Part shown: positions 25,889 through 35,312 of the stretch, in pieces | Numbering within the stretch: position 1 is the stretch's first letter | How the letters are laid out: the number at the start of each line of letters is the position of its first letter | Assembly: GCF_001625325.1 (NCBI RefSeq) | Contig: NZ_JRQQ01000010.1 | Span: forward strand, 62,001 to 126,000 | DNA length: 64,000 bases | Direction: 5' to 3' | Origin: Croceicoccus estronivorus | GTDB taxonomy: Bacteria > Pseudomonadota > Alphaproteobacteria > Sphingomonadales > Sphingomonadaceae | Program-made: the position numbers and the translations under genes | Notes under the pieces: model-generated | Database searches by the model: none | What the model saw: the letters and a program-made list of their open reading frames with translations, nothing else | Told to the model about the DNA's origin: nothing

Positions 25889-26941
25889 ATGGAGGATAGT
25901 GCTTCGACCAAACTGCTCGACTGGTATGACACCCATGCGCGTACATTGCCCTGGCGCAGCCCGCCGGGCGTGCAGCGGCCATTCGACAGGAACTGGCCCT
26001 ATCGGGTGTGGCTTTCCGAAGTGATGCTGCAGCAAACTACTGTCGCGGCGGTTATCCCCTATTTCGAAACTTTCATCCGGCGTTGGCCGGATGTGGAGGC
26101 TTTGGCTTCTGCACCGGAAGAAGACGTCATGGCCGCATGGGCGGGGCTTGGATACTACAGCCGGGCACGCAATCTCGTGGCTTGCGCCCGCGAGGTTGCA
26201 GCAAAGGGAGGCTTTCCGGAAACGGAAGCGGAGCTCCTGCAACTGCCGGGCCTGGGCGCATATACCGCGGCTGCGGTCGCTGCGATTGCATTCGGGCAAC
26301 GCGCGGTCGTGGTTGACGCCAACGTGGAGCGCGTGGTGGCGCGCCTATTCGCAATAGCGGAGCCGCTTCCTGCTGCACGCAAGCGGATTCGTGAATGTGC
26401 AGACCAGATTACGCCTGACACGCGGTCAGGCGATTTCGCACAGGCCATGATGGATCTGGGGGCGACGATCTGCACCTCACGCGATCCCAAATGTCTGCTT
26501 TGCCCGTTAACAGGCAATTGTGCGGCAAGGGCGGGAGGTGACCCGGCGAGTTTCCCGGTCAAGGCACCGAAAAAGGCACGCCCTGAACGGCATGGAACGG
26601 CCTACTGGATCGTGCAAGGCAGAGAAGTGTGGTTGGTCCGCCGTCCGGGGAAGGGAATGCTGGGTGGTATGCGTTCGCTGCCCGACGACTCGTGGTCCGC
26701 ACGGAAGAATGGGCATGGGACGGCCCCCATAGCTGGCGCGTGGCGTTCGGGAGGGGTGGTTCAGCATGGCTTCACACACTTTTCGCTCCATCTCTCGGTC
26801 GCATTGTACGATGGCCAGACCCCGTTGTCGGCCTTGGATGATGCGGATGGAGAATGGTGGCCGCTTGACCGGCTGGATGATGCCGGGTTGCCAACCGTGT
26901 TTGCCAAAGCTGCGCGGCTGGCGCTCGCCCAACTGGTATGA
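25889..26941 (+). CDS. mutY: A/G-specific adenine glycosylase MutY
   Basis: A 350-residue base-excision repair glycosylase that removes adenine mispaired with 8-oxoguanine. Catalytic Glu sits in SEVMLQQTTV, the helix-hairpin-helix is LPGLGAYTAAAVAAIAFG with the catalytic Asp in VDANVERV, and the [4Fe-4S] cysteines follow C-x6-C-x2-C-x5-C (CTSRDPKCLLCPLTGNC). The C-terminal NUDIX-like 8-oxoG recognition domain starts near residue 230 (RHGTAYWIVQGREVWLVRRP) and includes FTHFSLHLSVALY. The ATG at 25889 is taken; a longer in-frame extension overlaps DUF721. Confidence 0.96.
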   Translation: MEDSASTKLLDWYDTHARTLPWRSPPGVQRPFDRNWPYRVWLSEVMLQQTTVAAVIPYFETFIRRWPDVEALASAPEEDVMAAWAGLGYYSRARNLVACAREVAAKGGFPETEAELLQLPGLGAYTAAAVAAIAFGQRAVVVDANVERVVARLFAIAEPLPAARKRIRECADQITPDTRSGDFAQAMMDLGATICTSRDPKCLLCPLTGNCAARAGGDPASFPVKAPKKARPERHGTAYWIVQGREVWLVRRPGKGMLGGMRSLPDDSWSARKNGHGTAPIAGAWRSGGVVQHGFTHFSLHLSVALYDGQTPLSALDDADGEWWPLDRLDDAGLPTVFAKAARLALAQLV

Positions 26942-26968
26942 GCGGACGTTCAAATGGGAGCCGGTTTC

Positions 26969-28309
26969 ATGCGCGATGTAATGCCAGACTTTGAAAGCGG
27001 GGCAGGAACGGGAATGGGCAAGACCGGTCCGGCTCTGTCCCGTCGTGCTCTCCTCGGGCAGGGCGTGATGCTTGGTGCCTCGCTGGCTCTGGTTCCGCAA
27101 TTCGCGCTCGCGGAAGTGGCATCATGGCCTGGTGTAACCCGTTATGCCGATAATTACGTTCGCACCGGCAAGGTGGCCGGTGCCGTTGCCGCCATGGGTG
27201 TGGGGCAGGAAACATTGGACGTCATTGCCCGAGGCAGGCGGACGCTCCAGGGCGGTGTGATCGACGGAGACAGCCTCTTTCGCATCTATTCCATGACCAA
27301 ACCGATCACCGGCATGGCGGCCATGATGCTGATCGACGAGGGGCTGCTGGAACTCGATCAACCGCTGGCGGAAATTCTGCCGAAATATGCGCATATGCAG
27401 GTTCAACGTGTCGCTGACGGTTCGGTAAGCGATCTGGTGCCCGCAGAACGGCCTATCACCATACGACACCTGCTCACCCACACCTCGGGCCTCGGTTATT
27501 CGATTGTGCAGCAAGGGCCGATCAAGGCGGCGTATGTGCAAGCCGGGCTTGTTCCGGGGCGGATCAGCCGTTTGCCGCTCGCCGAAATGTTCGGTGCCGG
27601 CAACACGATGCTGACCTTGGCCCAGTTTGCCGATCGGCTGGCAACGATGCCGCTGGTCTATCAGCCGGGTACGAAATGGAGCTATTCGGTTGGGCTGGAT
27701 CTGATCGGGCGGGTAATCGAGGTGGTATCGGGGCAATCATTCGATGCATTTCTCCAGCAACGCCTGTTCGATCCGCTGGGCATGACCAGCACGTTTTTTC
27801 GGGTCCCGCAGACTGAAGTCGGCCGATTGACGACCAATTACGGCGTGCTCGGCGGTGTGCTGCTGCCTCTTGATCCGGCAGGAGCGTCGGTTTTTCTGAA
27901 CGAACCGGCGTTTCCGTTCGGCGGGTCCGGACTGGTCAGCAGCCCACGCGACTATGATCGTTTCCTTCGTATGTTGCTTGGTTTCGGGAAATTCGAAGGC
28001 AGGCGTGTAATGGCGGAGAGCGCCGTAAGGATCGGCACCAGCAATCTTCTGCCAGATGGGATCAGCACGGTGGGCACGTTTGCGACCGGAGGGGGCTTCG
28101 GAGCAGGCGGTCGCGTCGGGCTGGGACGAGAGGCCGGGACGTTCGGCTGGGCCGGTGCGGCGGGAACTATTGCTTTCGCTGATCTAAAACGCGGTTGGCG
28201 TGGCGGCTATTACACGCAATACATGCCGGCCTCGGCATATCCGATCCAGAAGGAGTTTCCCGAAGTGGCGATGAAGGATGCATTGGCGGCCCTTGGGGTG
28301 AACGCATGA
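26969..28309 (+). CDS. Secreted serine hydrolase, beta-lactamase class C family
   Basis: A 446-residue serine beta-lactamase-like hydrolase. The N-terminus has a Tat-type signal (SRRALLGQGVMLGASLALVPQFALA). The SxxK nucleophile motif is SMTK in LFRIYSMTKPITGMAAMML, the Tyr motif is WSYSVGLD, and the region FATGGGFGAGGRVGLGREAGTFGWAGAAGT is the KTG-equivalent typical of EstB/LovD-like esterases. Transesterase, esterase or D-peptidase activity is more likely than beta-lactamase activity. The ATG at 26969 has GGGAG at 8 bases and is preferred over 26954. Its stop overlaps nudC. Confidence 0.88.
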   Translation: MRDVMPDFESGAGTGMGKTGPALSRRALLGQGVMLGASLALVPQFALAEVASWPGVTRYADNYVRTGKVAGAVAAMGVGQETLDVIARGRRTLQGGVIDGDSLFRIYSMTKPITGMAAMMLIDEGLLELDQPLAEILPKYAHMQVQRVADGSVSDLVPAERPITIRHLLTHTSGLGYSIVQQGPIKAAYVQAGLVPGRISRLPLAEMFGAGNTMLTLAQFADRLATMPLVYQPGTKWSYSVGLDLIGRVIEVVSGQSFDAFLQQRLFDPLGMTSTFFRVPQTEVGRLTTNYGVLGGVLLPLDPAGASVFLNEPAFPFGGSGLVSSPRDYDRFLRMLLGFGKFEGRRVMAESAVRIGTSNLLPDGISTVGTFATGGGFGAGGRVGLGREAGTFGWAGAAGTIAFADLKRGWRGGYYTQYMPASAYPIQKEFPEVAMKDALAALGVNA

Positions 28310-29202
28310 TGGACGCACTGATTGGTTTTGTCGGGCAACCGCTCGATCGTGCTGACCATATCCGCAACGATCCCGAAGCGCTGGAGGCGCTCAAGGACGA
28401 ACGCGCATTGCTGCTGCTGCTCGAAGGGCTCGATCCGGTGATGGACGATGACAATCGTCTTCAGTGGGGTTCATTGTCCGACGCGCCAACGGGGGCGGAG
28501 CTCGTTTTTCTGGGTCTCATGGATGGCCGGGTCTGTTTTGCGGCGGTTCCCTCCGCGGGGGAGGGCGGCCCGCTCAATATGGGTTCGTCGATCCGCCGCG
28601 TCATGGGCGGGATGCCATCCATCGATCTCGCACTTTACGGAATGGCCCGCAGTGTTGTCGATTGGCATGCCCGGCATCGTTTCTGCGCGCAGTGTGGAGG
28701 CTCGACTGTTCCGGCCAAGGGCGGTTGGCAGCGTGATTGTTCCTCGTGCAAGGCGCAGCATTTCCCGCGGGTCGATCCGGTGACCATCATGGTGGTCGAA
28801 CATCGTGGGCGCCTGCTGCTGGGGCGTCAGCCGCGTTTCCCGGAAGGGTTCTATTCTGCGCTTGCAGGCTTTGTTGAGCCCGGTGAGACGGTGGAGGAGG
28901 CTGTCGCGCGCGAAGTCATGGAAGAAGCAGGCGTGCGTGTAAACAACGTCGATTATGTGATGAGCCAGCCCTGGCCATTCCCGTCACAGCTCATGATCGG
29001 CTGCTATGCACGGGCAGAAGATGACAGATTGATCGTGGATCGCACCGAACTGGAGGATGCGCGCTGGTTCACGCATGAGGAAGTCGCTCGTGCCGTGGCG
29101 GGGCAGGCTGAACAATCGCTAGAAGGTGCCCCGTTCGTCCCACCTCCGCCGGTTGCGATTGCCCATCATCTTCTGAAATGGTGGTTGAGGCGCGACAACT
29201 GA
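28306..29202 (+). CDS. nudC: NAD(+)/NADH diphosphatase, decapping Nudix enzyme
   Basis: The 298-residue enzyme splits NAD(H) into NMN(H) and AMP and can remove NAD caps from RNA. A zinc ribbon (FCAQCG ... CSSCKAQHFPR) lies near residues 126-150, the Nudix box GFVEPGETVEEAVAREVMEEAG near 187-209, and the family-specific SQPWPFPSQLM follows. The N-terminal ~120 residues are the substrate-facing domain. The ATG at 28306 overlaps the upstream hydrolase stop (ATGA), so both are co-translated. Confidence 0.95.
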   Translation: MMDALIGFVGQPLDRADHIRNDPEALEALKDERALLLLLEGLDPVMDDDNRLQWGSLSDAPTGAELVFLGLMDGRVCFAAVPSAGEGGPLNMGSSIRRVMGGMPSIDLALYGMARSVVDWHARHRFCAQCGGSTVPAKGGWQRDCSSCKAQHFPRVDPVTIMVVEHRGRLLLGRQPRFPEGFYSALAGFVEPGETVEEAVAREVMEEAGVRVNNVDYVMSQPWPFPSQLMIGCYARAEDDRLIVDRTELEDARWFTHEEVARAVAGQAEQSLEGAPFVPPPPVAIAHHLLKWWLRRDN

Positions 29203-29287
29203 GACTTGCCTTGCCAGCCGTTTCTGTCAGCTTCTCTATTTCAGGCATTAGACCGGTCCATGATCTGCAAGCAGGAGGTTTTGGCAC

Positions 29288-30757
29288 ATGGCTGACATTC
29301 TGGCCGAATTTGTAGCGAACCTCAGATCGGGCCTTCTCGACGGTGATGACAGTGCGATCATCCTCCATACTCCGGGTGAAACCTATACCCGTGCGGAATT
29401 TCGGGAGCTGGTGGCCAGTCTTGTAGTCGGTTTGCAGGATGCTGGTGTAGGTCCGGCCAGTCGGTTGGTATATCATTTTCCAGAGGCGCGGGCGCTTGGC
29501 GCTGCGCTGCCGATTGCCGCTTATTTTCTTGGTTTTTCATATATGCAGGCCAAGCCCGCGTTCGATTACGAAGATCTGGTTGCAACCCATTTCATAAAAG
29601 ATCCCGTTTCACCGCAGCTTTCGCTGCATGGTGCACAAGCCATGGCAACGCTGGAGTTTGGGGTTACTCGACGCGTCAGTAACGCAGCAGATGTCATTAC
29701 ACGCTGCCCGGGCCCGTCATCGGGCGAAGATGTCGGACCGATTATTCCTTCATCGGGCACCACAGGAATTCCGAAGGCCGTGCCGGTCGGGTTCAGGGCT
29801 CTCGCGATATACTGCACGAAAGCTCCGGCCGCTCACCCGGAAATCGTCCGTAGCGCCTCTTTGTTTCCTACGGCTTCCCTTGGGGGACTGATCAGGCTCA
29901 TGGTCGGCATCGCGGGTGGGGGAAGCTATTTCGATGCCTTTGGCGCGGACGCTGAACGAATACTACATTACCGTCCCGAGACTTTGGCGGGATCTCCAGC
30001 GCAGATTGCATCCTTTATCCGGCAATGCAGACCTCTGATGAGCGAACCATTGCCCAGGGCAACTTGTGGCGGTGGTTTTTTGTCCGCGCCTCTTGCGTTG
30101 GCGATGAGCAAACACTTCCGCGAAGTTTATGTTGGTTATGGAGCTTCGGAGGTTGGTGCGATCTGTGAGATGCTCGTAGAGCAGGGCTACCAGCCGGGAG
30201 TAGTGGGTACGCCGTGGTCAGGCTGTGAGGTTCAGGTTGTCGATGGGAATGACGATCCAAGGCCCGTCACAGATGTGGGTGCCGTCCGCCTGCGCAGTGG
30301 TACGATGTGCCATGGGTATCTGGGGAAATCGGATGTTCACGATGCAGAGAGTTTTCGTGACGGCTGGTTCTACCCTGGTGACCATGGGCGGCTGTTACCG
30401 GATGGCCGTTTGCAGATCGTGGGGCGTGAAGCCGATCATCTCAATATCGGCGGAGTTAAAGTCAACGCATTGATCATCGACGAAATTATGGTTTCGGCGG
30501 AAGGAGTGAAAGACGCTGCCTGCTTTATTCTGCCCGGTGAAATGGGGATTGGCCGGCTGTCGGCGATGATCGTGCGGGAGGACGGCTTCGATATCGAAGT
30601 TATCAAGCAGAATATTGTCGCCGCTTTTCACGGCGATCCACGTACCCGGCCGACAATGGTGCCTCGGCATATCTTTTCTGCAAGTGCGCTGCCGCGGAAT
30701 GAAAATGGCAAGATCATGCGGCATGTGGCCACCAAATTGGCTGGGCAACTGGCATAG
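29288..30757 (+). CDS. Orphan AMP-binding (ANL superfamily) acyl-adenylating enzyme
   Basis: A 489-residue adenylate-forming enzyme. Visible core motifs: SSGTTGIPKAVPVG (A3), GYGASEVGAICE (A5), FYPGDHGRLLPDG (A7, with Pro in place of the usual Thr), IVGREADHLNIGGVKV (A8) and PRNENGKIMRH (A10 catalytic Lys). The N-terminal region is short. It would activate a carboxylic acid as an acyl-AMP for CoA or a carrier protein, but no carrier, thioesterase or beta-oxidation gene is adjacent. Base use is visibly more AT-rich than neighbours, for example around 29520-29550, suggesting possible acquisition. AGGAGG precedes the ATG. Confidence 0.85.
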   Translation: MADILAEFVANLRSGLLDGDDSAIILHTPGETYTRAEFRELVASLVVGLQDAGVGPASRLVYHFPEARALGAALPIAAYFLGFSYMQAKPAFDYEDLVATHFIKDPVSPQLSLHGAQAMATLEFGVTRRVSNAADVITRCPGPSSGEDVGPIIPSSGTTGIPKAVPVGFRALAIYCTKAPAAHPEIVRSASLFPTASLGGLIRLMVGIAGGGSYFDAFGADAERILHYRPETLAGSPAQIASFIRQCRPLMSEPLPRATCGGGFLSAPLALAMSKHFREVYVGYGASEVGAICEMLVEQGYQPGVVGTPWSGCEVQVVDGNDDPRPVTDVGAVRLRSGTMCHGYLGKSDVHDAESFRDGWFYPGDHGRLLPDGRLQIVGREADHLNIGGVKVNALIIDEIMVSAEGVKDAACFILPGEMGIGRLSAMIVREDGFDIEVIKQNIVAAFHGDPRTRPTMVPRHIFSASALPRNENGKIMRHVATKLAGQLA

Positions 30758-30768
30758 CACGCAGGGGG

Positions 30769-31161
30769 CTAGACCAGTCCGAGTTTGGCCAATTCCTTTA
30801 CCAGATGGCTGGGCAGAACATCGCCCTGTATCTCGCCGGAACCGAGATCGGGTGGGGCATCTTCCGGCTTGAGATAGCGCCAACCCTGATGCGCGCGCTT
30901 GGCTCTGGGTTCGACGGGAATGAGGCGCGGTTCCAGCATGATGTTCCAACGGCCATCATCACGTTGCGTAAAGCCGCGAATTGGGCTGCGCCCGACCAGC
31001 GTGTGGTCGAAAATCCAGTAGAGTGAGCCGCCAAGCATCTCTTCATGCCGCTTGGGCAAGTAGCGTGTCGTGGCAAAGGCATCAGGGAGACGCTCCAGCC
31101 ATCCGCGCAGATCGTCCACGCTTTTTGCCCCAAAGGCGATCTTGGTCATGTGCAGGGCCAT
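30769..31161 (-). CDS. DUF1489 family protein
   Basis: The 130-residue protein begins MALHMTKIAFGAKSVDDLRGW, the conserved start of DUF1489, and continues with TRYLPKRHEEMLGGSLYWIFDHTLVGRSPI and the C-terminal HQGWRYLKPEDAPPDLG ... LPSHLVKELAKLGLV. The family is widespread in alphaproteobacteria and has no assigned function that I know of. The ATG at 31161 is preferred to a TTG at 31170. It is convergent with the ANL gene with an 11-base gap. Confidence 0.9.
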   Translation of the reverse strand: MALHMTKIAFGAKSVDDLRGWLERLPDAFATTRYLPKRHEEMLGGSLYWIFDHTLVGRSPIRGFTQRDDGRWNIMLEPRLIPVEPRAKRAHQGWRYLKPEDAPPDLGSGEIQGDVLPSHLVKELAKLGLV

Positions 31162-31215
31162 AAATGGCAAATTAGGCAGACTGTGGCAGCACGCAAGGCT
31201 TGAACGATAGGGCGT

Positions 31216-32655
31216 CTAGGCCAGCCCGACGACCACGGCCAGCCCGAGGAACGAGAAGAAGCCCATAACGTCGGTTGCCGTAGTCACAAAAACGGCAGAT
31301 GAGACGGCGGGGTCGATCTTCAGGCGCTCCAGTGTGACAGGTACCATGATCCCTGCCAGCCCTGCGGTCAGGTTGTTGATTATCATCGCGGCGCCAATCA
31401 CCGCGCCGAGGAGGGGGTATTGGAACAGCAGGGCGGTGCCGCTGCCGATCAGCAGGCCGAGGGCTGCGCCATTGGCAAGCGCAATCCGCAACTCGCGCCC
31501 GATCATCCTGACGGTATTCGAACTGGTGAGCTGGTTGGTGGCAAGTGCGCGTACGACCACGGCCAGCGTTTGTGTTCCGGCATTGCCGCCCATCCCGGAA
31601 ACAATCGGCATGAGTACGGCGAGCAACGCAAATTTCGTGATCGCGCCCTGAAATAGCCCGACGACGGACGACGCCACGATTGCTGTGCCGAGATTGACCA
31701 CCAGCCATGACAGGCGTGAACGGACAGTGAGGACGATGGGTTCGTTGATGTCGCCATCGCCTGCGCCAGACAGGCGCATGATGTCTTCGCTGGCTTCTTC
31801 CTGAATGATATGCACGACGTCATCGACCGTGATCTGGCCGACGAGGCGGCCGCCATCGTCCACAACCGCTGCCGAGATTAGCGCGTACTTCTGAAAGCGC
31901 AGCGCAACCTCTTCCTGATCCATGCTTACCGGGATCAGAGTTTGATCGCGCTGCATCACATCGGTCAGTGGGATATGGCGGGGTGTCCGCAATATCCAGC
32001 TCAGCTGGCATGTGCCGACCGGACGATGCTGTGGATCGACAATGAACGCTTCCCAGAATTCGGTCGTCAGGTCGCCATTGTCGCGCAGGTAGTCGATCAG
32101 ATCGCCGACTGTGAGATGTTCGGGCACCGCGACCAGATCGCGCTGCATCAGGCGGCCAGCGGTTTCTTCCGGATAAGCCAGCGCGGATTCGATCGCGGCC
32201 CGGCCTTCCGGCTCCATCTTGGCGAGAATCGCCTGCTGGTCTTCCGGTTCGAGATCCTCGATCAGCTGGACGGCATCGTCGGTTTCCAGCTGATCGGCAA
32301 TTTCGGCCACTGCGTCCGGAGTGAGCGATTCGACCAGTTCTTCCCGCACATAGTCGTTCAGTTCACTGATCACCTCGGCGGTCATCAGGTCGGTGATCGA
32401 CCGTGCGAGCTGGCGCCGCTGCTCCGGCTGAAGCAATTCGAAAAGATCGGCGATGTCTGCGGGGTGCAATGGCTCGACGAGGCTATAAGTCTCGTCAGCG
32501 TCGCCTTCATCCAGAGCTTCGCGGACTTGCTCGACGAAATCGTGTTTCAGCCGGTCTTCGTCGTCGAGGCGATCCTCGCGGGTCGTATCGACCGAAGAGT
32601 CGTCCCGGGGGAGGGACTCGTCCAGAACAGTATCGTCGAAATCGTCTGCTGCCAT
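31216..32655 (-). CDS. mgtE: MgtE-family magnesium transporter
   Basis: A 479-residue Mg2+ channel. The N-terminal superhelical domain (EPLHPADIADLFELLQPEQRRQLAR ...) spans about residues 60-150, two CBS domains (around 155-300, for example VAVPEHLTVGDLIDYLRDN and LVGQITVDDVVHIIQEEASEDIMRL) form the Mg2+-sensing gate, and five membrane helices fill the C-terminus (MPIVSGMGGNAGTQTLAVVVRAL is the pore signature). Intracellular Mg2+ closes the channel. No M-box riboswitch was recognised in the short upstream gap. Confidence 0.95.
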   Translation of the reverse strand: MAADDFDDTVLDESLPRDDSSVDTTREDRLDDEDRLKHDFVEQVREALDEGDADETYSLVEPLHPADIADLFELLQPEQRRQLARSITDLMTAEVISELNDYVREELVESLTPDAVAEIADQLETDDAVQLIEDLEPEDQQAILAKMEPEGRAAIESALAYPEETAGRLMQRDLVAVPEHLTVGDLIDYLRDNGDLTTEFWEAFIVDPQHRPVGTCQLSWILRTPRHIPLTDVMQRDQTLIPVSMDQEEVALRFQKYALISAAVVDDGGRLVGQITVDDVVHIIQEEASEDIMRLSGAGDGDINEPIVLTVRSRLSWLVVNLGTAIVASSVVGLFQGAITKFALLAVLMPIVSGMGGNAGTQTLAVVVRALATNQLTSSNTVRMIGRELRIALANGAALGLLIGSGTALLFQYPLLGAVIGAAMIINNLTAGLAGIMVPVTLERLKIDPAVSSAVFVTTATDVMGFFSFLGLAVVVGLA

Positions 32656-32813
32656 GCAGCGGGGTGTAGGTTTGTGCAGCGCAAAAGCAACCCAATATCA
32701 GGGCACGGCGATGCGAACATTCCCCGTTGTCCCAAATGCGATGCGAAATTGCGTGGGGAGTGACTTTGTCGTTCGCTTGCCTATATCGGTGCGCAAACTT
32801 CAGGAGATACCCG

Positions 32814-33278
32814 ATGTCCGATCAAAAGCTTACCCTCACGCTCGATACCAATAACGGAGAGGGGGGCGATGTTGTAATCAAGTTGCGCCCCGATCTTGCG
32901 CCGGGCCATGTCGCGCGGATTACCGAACTTGCCAACGAAGGTTTCTACGATGGCGTCACCTTCCACCGTGTGATCCCCGGTTTCATGGCGCAGGGCGGTT
33001 GCCCCAACGGCACCGGGATGGGTGGCTCGTCCAAGCCGGACCTGCAGGCTGAATTCAACGATGCGCCGCACGTGCGTGGAACGTGCTCAATGGCACGCAC
33101 ATCTTATCCGCATAGCGCAAACAGCCAGTTTTTCATCTGCTTTGACGATGCCAGCTTCCTCAACAAGCAGTATACGGTGTGGGGCGAGGTCGAGAGTGGA
33201 ATGGAACACATCGACGCCTTGCCGAAGGGTGAGCCGCCTGCGAATCCGGGCAAGATCGTCAAGGCTACCGTTTCCTGA
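32814..33278 (+). CDS. ppiB: Peptidyl-prolyl cis-trans isomerase, cyclophilin type
   Basis: A 154-residue cytoplasmic cyclophilin without a signal peptide. Diagnostic motifs are FYDGVTFHRVIPGFMAQGGCPNGTGMGG (catalytic Arg in FHRVI) and ANSQFFICFDDASFLNKQYTVWGEV. It catalyses prolyl isomerisation during folding. CAGGAGATACCCG before the ATG at 32814 gives a clean SD, so the upstream in-frame extension is rejected. Confidence 0.95.
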   Translation: MSDQKLTLTLDTNNGEGGDVVIKLRPDLAPGHVARITELANEGFYDGVTFHRVIPGFMAQGGCPNGTGMGGSSKPDLQAEFNDAPHVRGTCSMARTSYPHSANSQFFICFDDASFLNKQYTVWGEVESGMEHIDALPKGEPPANPGKIVKATVS

Positions 33279-33314
33279 ATTCGCGGGGCCGCAGTCTTCT
33301 GACTTGATCGCGGC

Positions 33315-34302
33315 CTAGTGTTCGGTTTTCAAAATGCGGCCGCGAAATACCTTGGCTGAGGTGTTCGCGGCCGTTTTGCATCTGTCAGTGCCATCATCGC
33401 TCATGACCATAAGCGTATCACTGGTCAGAAATACGGCACTTTCCGGAACGAAGTCCTGCCAGCCTGCTTGATCCGCCGCAGGTTGCGCGGGGCTTTGCCC
33501 ATCCCAGTGATAAAGTGCGAAATTGCGCCCTGTATCGACCGGGCCGGCAACAACGATGTAACCGCCTGCTGGATCAGCCTCGATGCTGCGGATACCTCTG
33601 CCACCGAGGTCGAGAAGGAAGGGGGCTGAGAAGCGTGGCCTTTCTGCTCTGGCTAGAACGGCTTGTGGGTTTCCCAAATTCGCAACGATTGCCTTTCCCT
33701 CGGCAAGCGGGCTGCGCAAGCCAATGAGCAATCCGCCATCTGGTGTTGAGGCGAGGCCCTCGATATTGATGCCGCCTGCTTTGGGTGGCAATTGCCGCTT
33801 TTCCGCCTCTGACAAACCCAGAGAGGCTATGCGCGGATCGGCGAGCAAATCGGACAACAAACGCTTGTAGGGCTTCCCGGCCATCGTGAGATGTCTGTCA
33901 TCCCATTGCGTGGCAAAAAGGAGGTGGCGCGCTTCCCTGACCTTGCCGTTCGCGTTGCGGCCGTGAGAGGATATCCAGTAAATTGTGTCACCGATCCGGG
34001 CCGCTGCTTCAAGGTCTGCCTCCTGATCGTGCTCAAGGCCGAGTTTGCGGCCTAATTCCAGTTCCCAGACCGGCAGGTGAATAGACACGCAGAATGTTAT
34101 CCTCGTCATTCGCGGTAATGAGGAGATCGGGTGAAAGCGCCGCTGCCGCAGAACCGTCGCAGGTCCCGGTGAATGTCTGGATGTCCATGGATGGCGGTGG
34201 TGCTTGAGCGGAACCCGTCACTGGCAGGCAGAGCATTGAGAGACCTGCCAGCAAGCTCAAAATAAGGAGGTCCTTTCTCCGATAAGCAAAGGCCTTGGTC
34301 AT
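33315..34302 (-). pseudogene. DUF3616-like secreted protein, broken by a frameshift
   Basis: Two overlapping frames together make one protein. The first (from 34302) has a signal peptide (LSLLAGLSMLCLPVTGSAQA) and then TCDGSAAAALSPDLLITANDEDNILRVYS; the second continues with LPVWELELGRKLG ... DLEAAARIGDTIYWISSHGRNANG to the stop at 33315. The switch is near 34070-34085, where one extra base (or two missing) separates YS from LPVWEL. DUF3616 proteins are beta-propeller-like and of unknown function. It is a recent pseudogene or a sequencing error; the downstream frame is otherwise intact for about 250 codons. Confidence 0.75.
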
Positions 34303-34410
34303 GTGCGGAGAATCCGTTTCTTGCGGTGACAGGCATTGCTGCCCCGCTATTCAGTTCAAAACGGCCGGGCTTCTTTGCGCACAATATGACCTTGGTGTGA
34401 CAAAATCGAA

Positions 34411-35298
34411 TCAAAGACCGGCATGCACCAGCCACTCATAAAAGATGCGAACCGGGCGTTGTTCCAGAGCTTTGGGGCGACAGACGAACCAATAGCTGTA
34501 GGGGCTTTCGACTTCCTGCCCAGGGAACAGGCGTGCCAGACGCTTGTCCGCTGCGCGGCGGAAGTGATCGTCATGCATGATGGCGATACCCAGACCTTGT
34601 GCCGCTGCTTCCAGCAGCAGCTGTCCAGAATCGAAATGGTCGATTGCTACGGGATCGAGGTCCGGCAATCCTACGGCTTCTTTCCAGGCACCCAGACTAT
34701 CCGGCATTTCCTGATGGACGAGAAATGTCTGGTGCGAGAGAACTTCCGCACTGGGCGTCTCGCCGATTTCATCGGCAAGATCCTGTGCGCAAATAGCATA
34801 GACCTGATTGTGATCCAGCCGAAAGGCATGGAGCGATGGATCTGGCTGTTTTACGAGAAGAATAGCGCAATCCAGAGTATCACCCACGCGCGCCTCGAGA
34901 TGCGGGCTGGTGTCCATATCAATGTGCAGGCGGGGATGTAGCTTGCGCAATTCCGGCAGGCGAGGAAACAGGCGCTGGCTGCCGAAAAGGGGCAGCATTC
35001 CCAGATGAAGCCGCCAGAGAGTCAGATTCTCTGACTGATCTTCCACCGCAGCGGCGAGCGCTTCGAGGTGCGGCGAGACAGCATCGTAGAATGCGCGACC
35101 TTCATCGGTCAGTTGCATTGATTGGCGTGCGCGGGTGAACAGCTTTTTGCCCGTGAATTCTTCCAGATTGGCAACCCGGCGGGACAGGGCCGATGGCGAC
35201 AGGGCGAGCTCTTCCGCCGCCGCGCGGGCGGAACCCAGGCGGACAATGCGCACGAAGGCTTCGAGCGAGCGCAGCGGCGGTAAGCGTCGCGTTGGCAC
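34411..35298 (-). CDS. LysR-family transcriptional regulator
   Basis: The 295-residue protein has the N-terminal LysR helix-turn-helix (LRSLEAFVRIVRLGSARAAAEELALSPSALSRRVANLEEFTG ... LFTRARQSMQLTDEGRAF) and a C-terminal effector-binding domain (EAAAQGLGIAIMHDDHF). It resembles the GcvA subgroup. No divergent target gene is adjacent: the upstream corC-type gene runs the same way 14 bases before it, so the regulator may sit at the end of that transcript and its ligand is unknown. Confidence 0.92.
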   Translation of the reverse strand: MPTRRLPPLRSLEAFVRIVRLGSARAAAEELALSPSALSRRVANLEEFTGKKLFTRARQSMQLTDEGRAFYDAVSPHLEALAAAVEDQSENLTLWRLHLGMLPLFGSQRLFPRLPELRKLHPRLHIDMDTSPHLEARVGDTLDCAILLVKQPDPSLHAFRLDHNQVYAICAQDLADEIGETPSAEVLSHQTFLVHQEMPDSLGAWKEAVGLPDLDPVAIDHFDSGQLLLEAAAQGLGIAIMHDDHFRRAADKRLARLFPGQEVESPYSYWFVCRPKALEQRPVRIFYEWLVHAGL

Positions 35299-35312
35299 TG
35301 TCGATCCGATTC

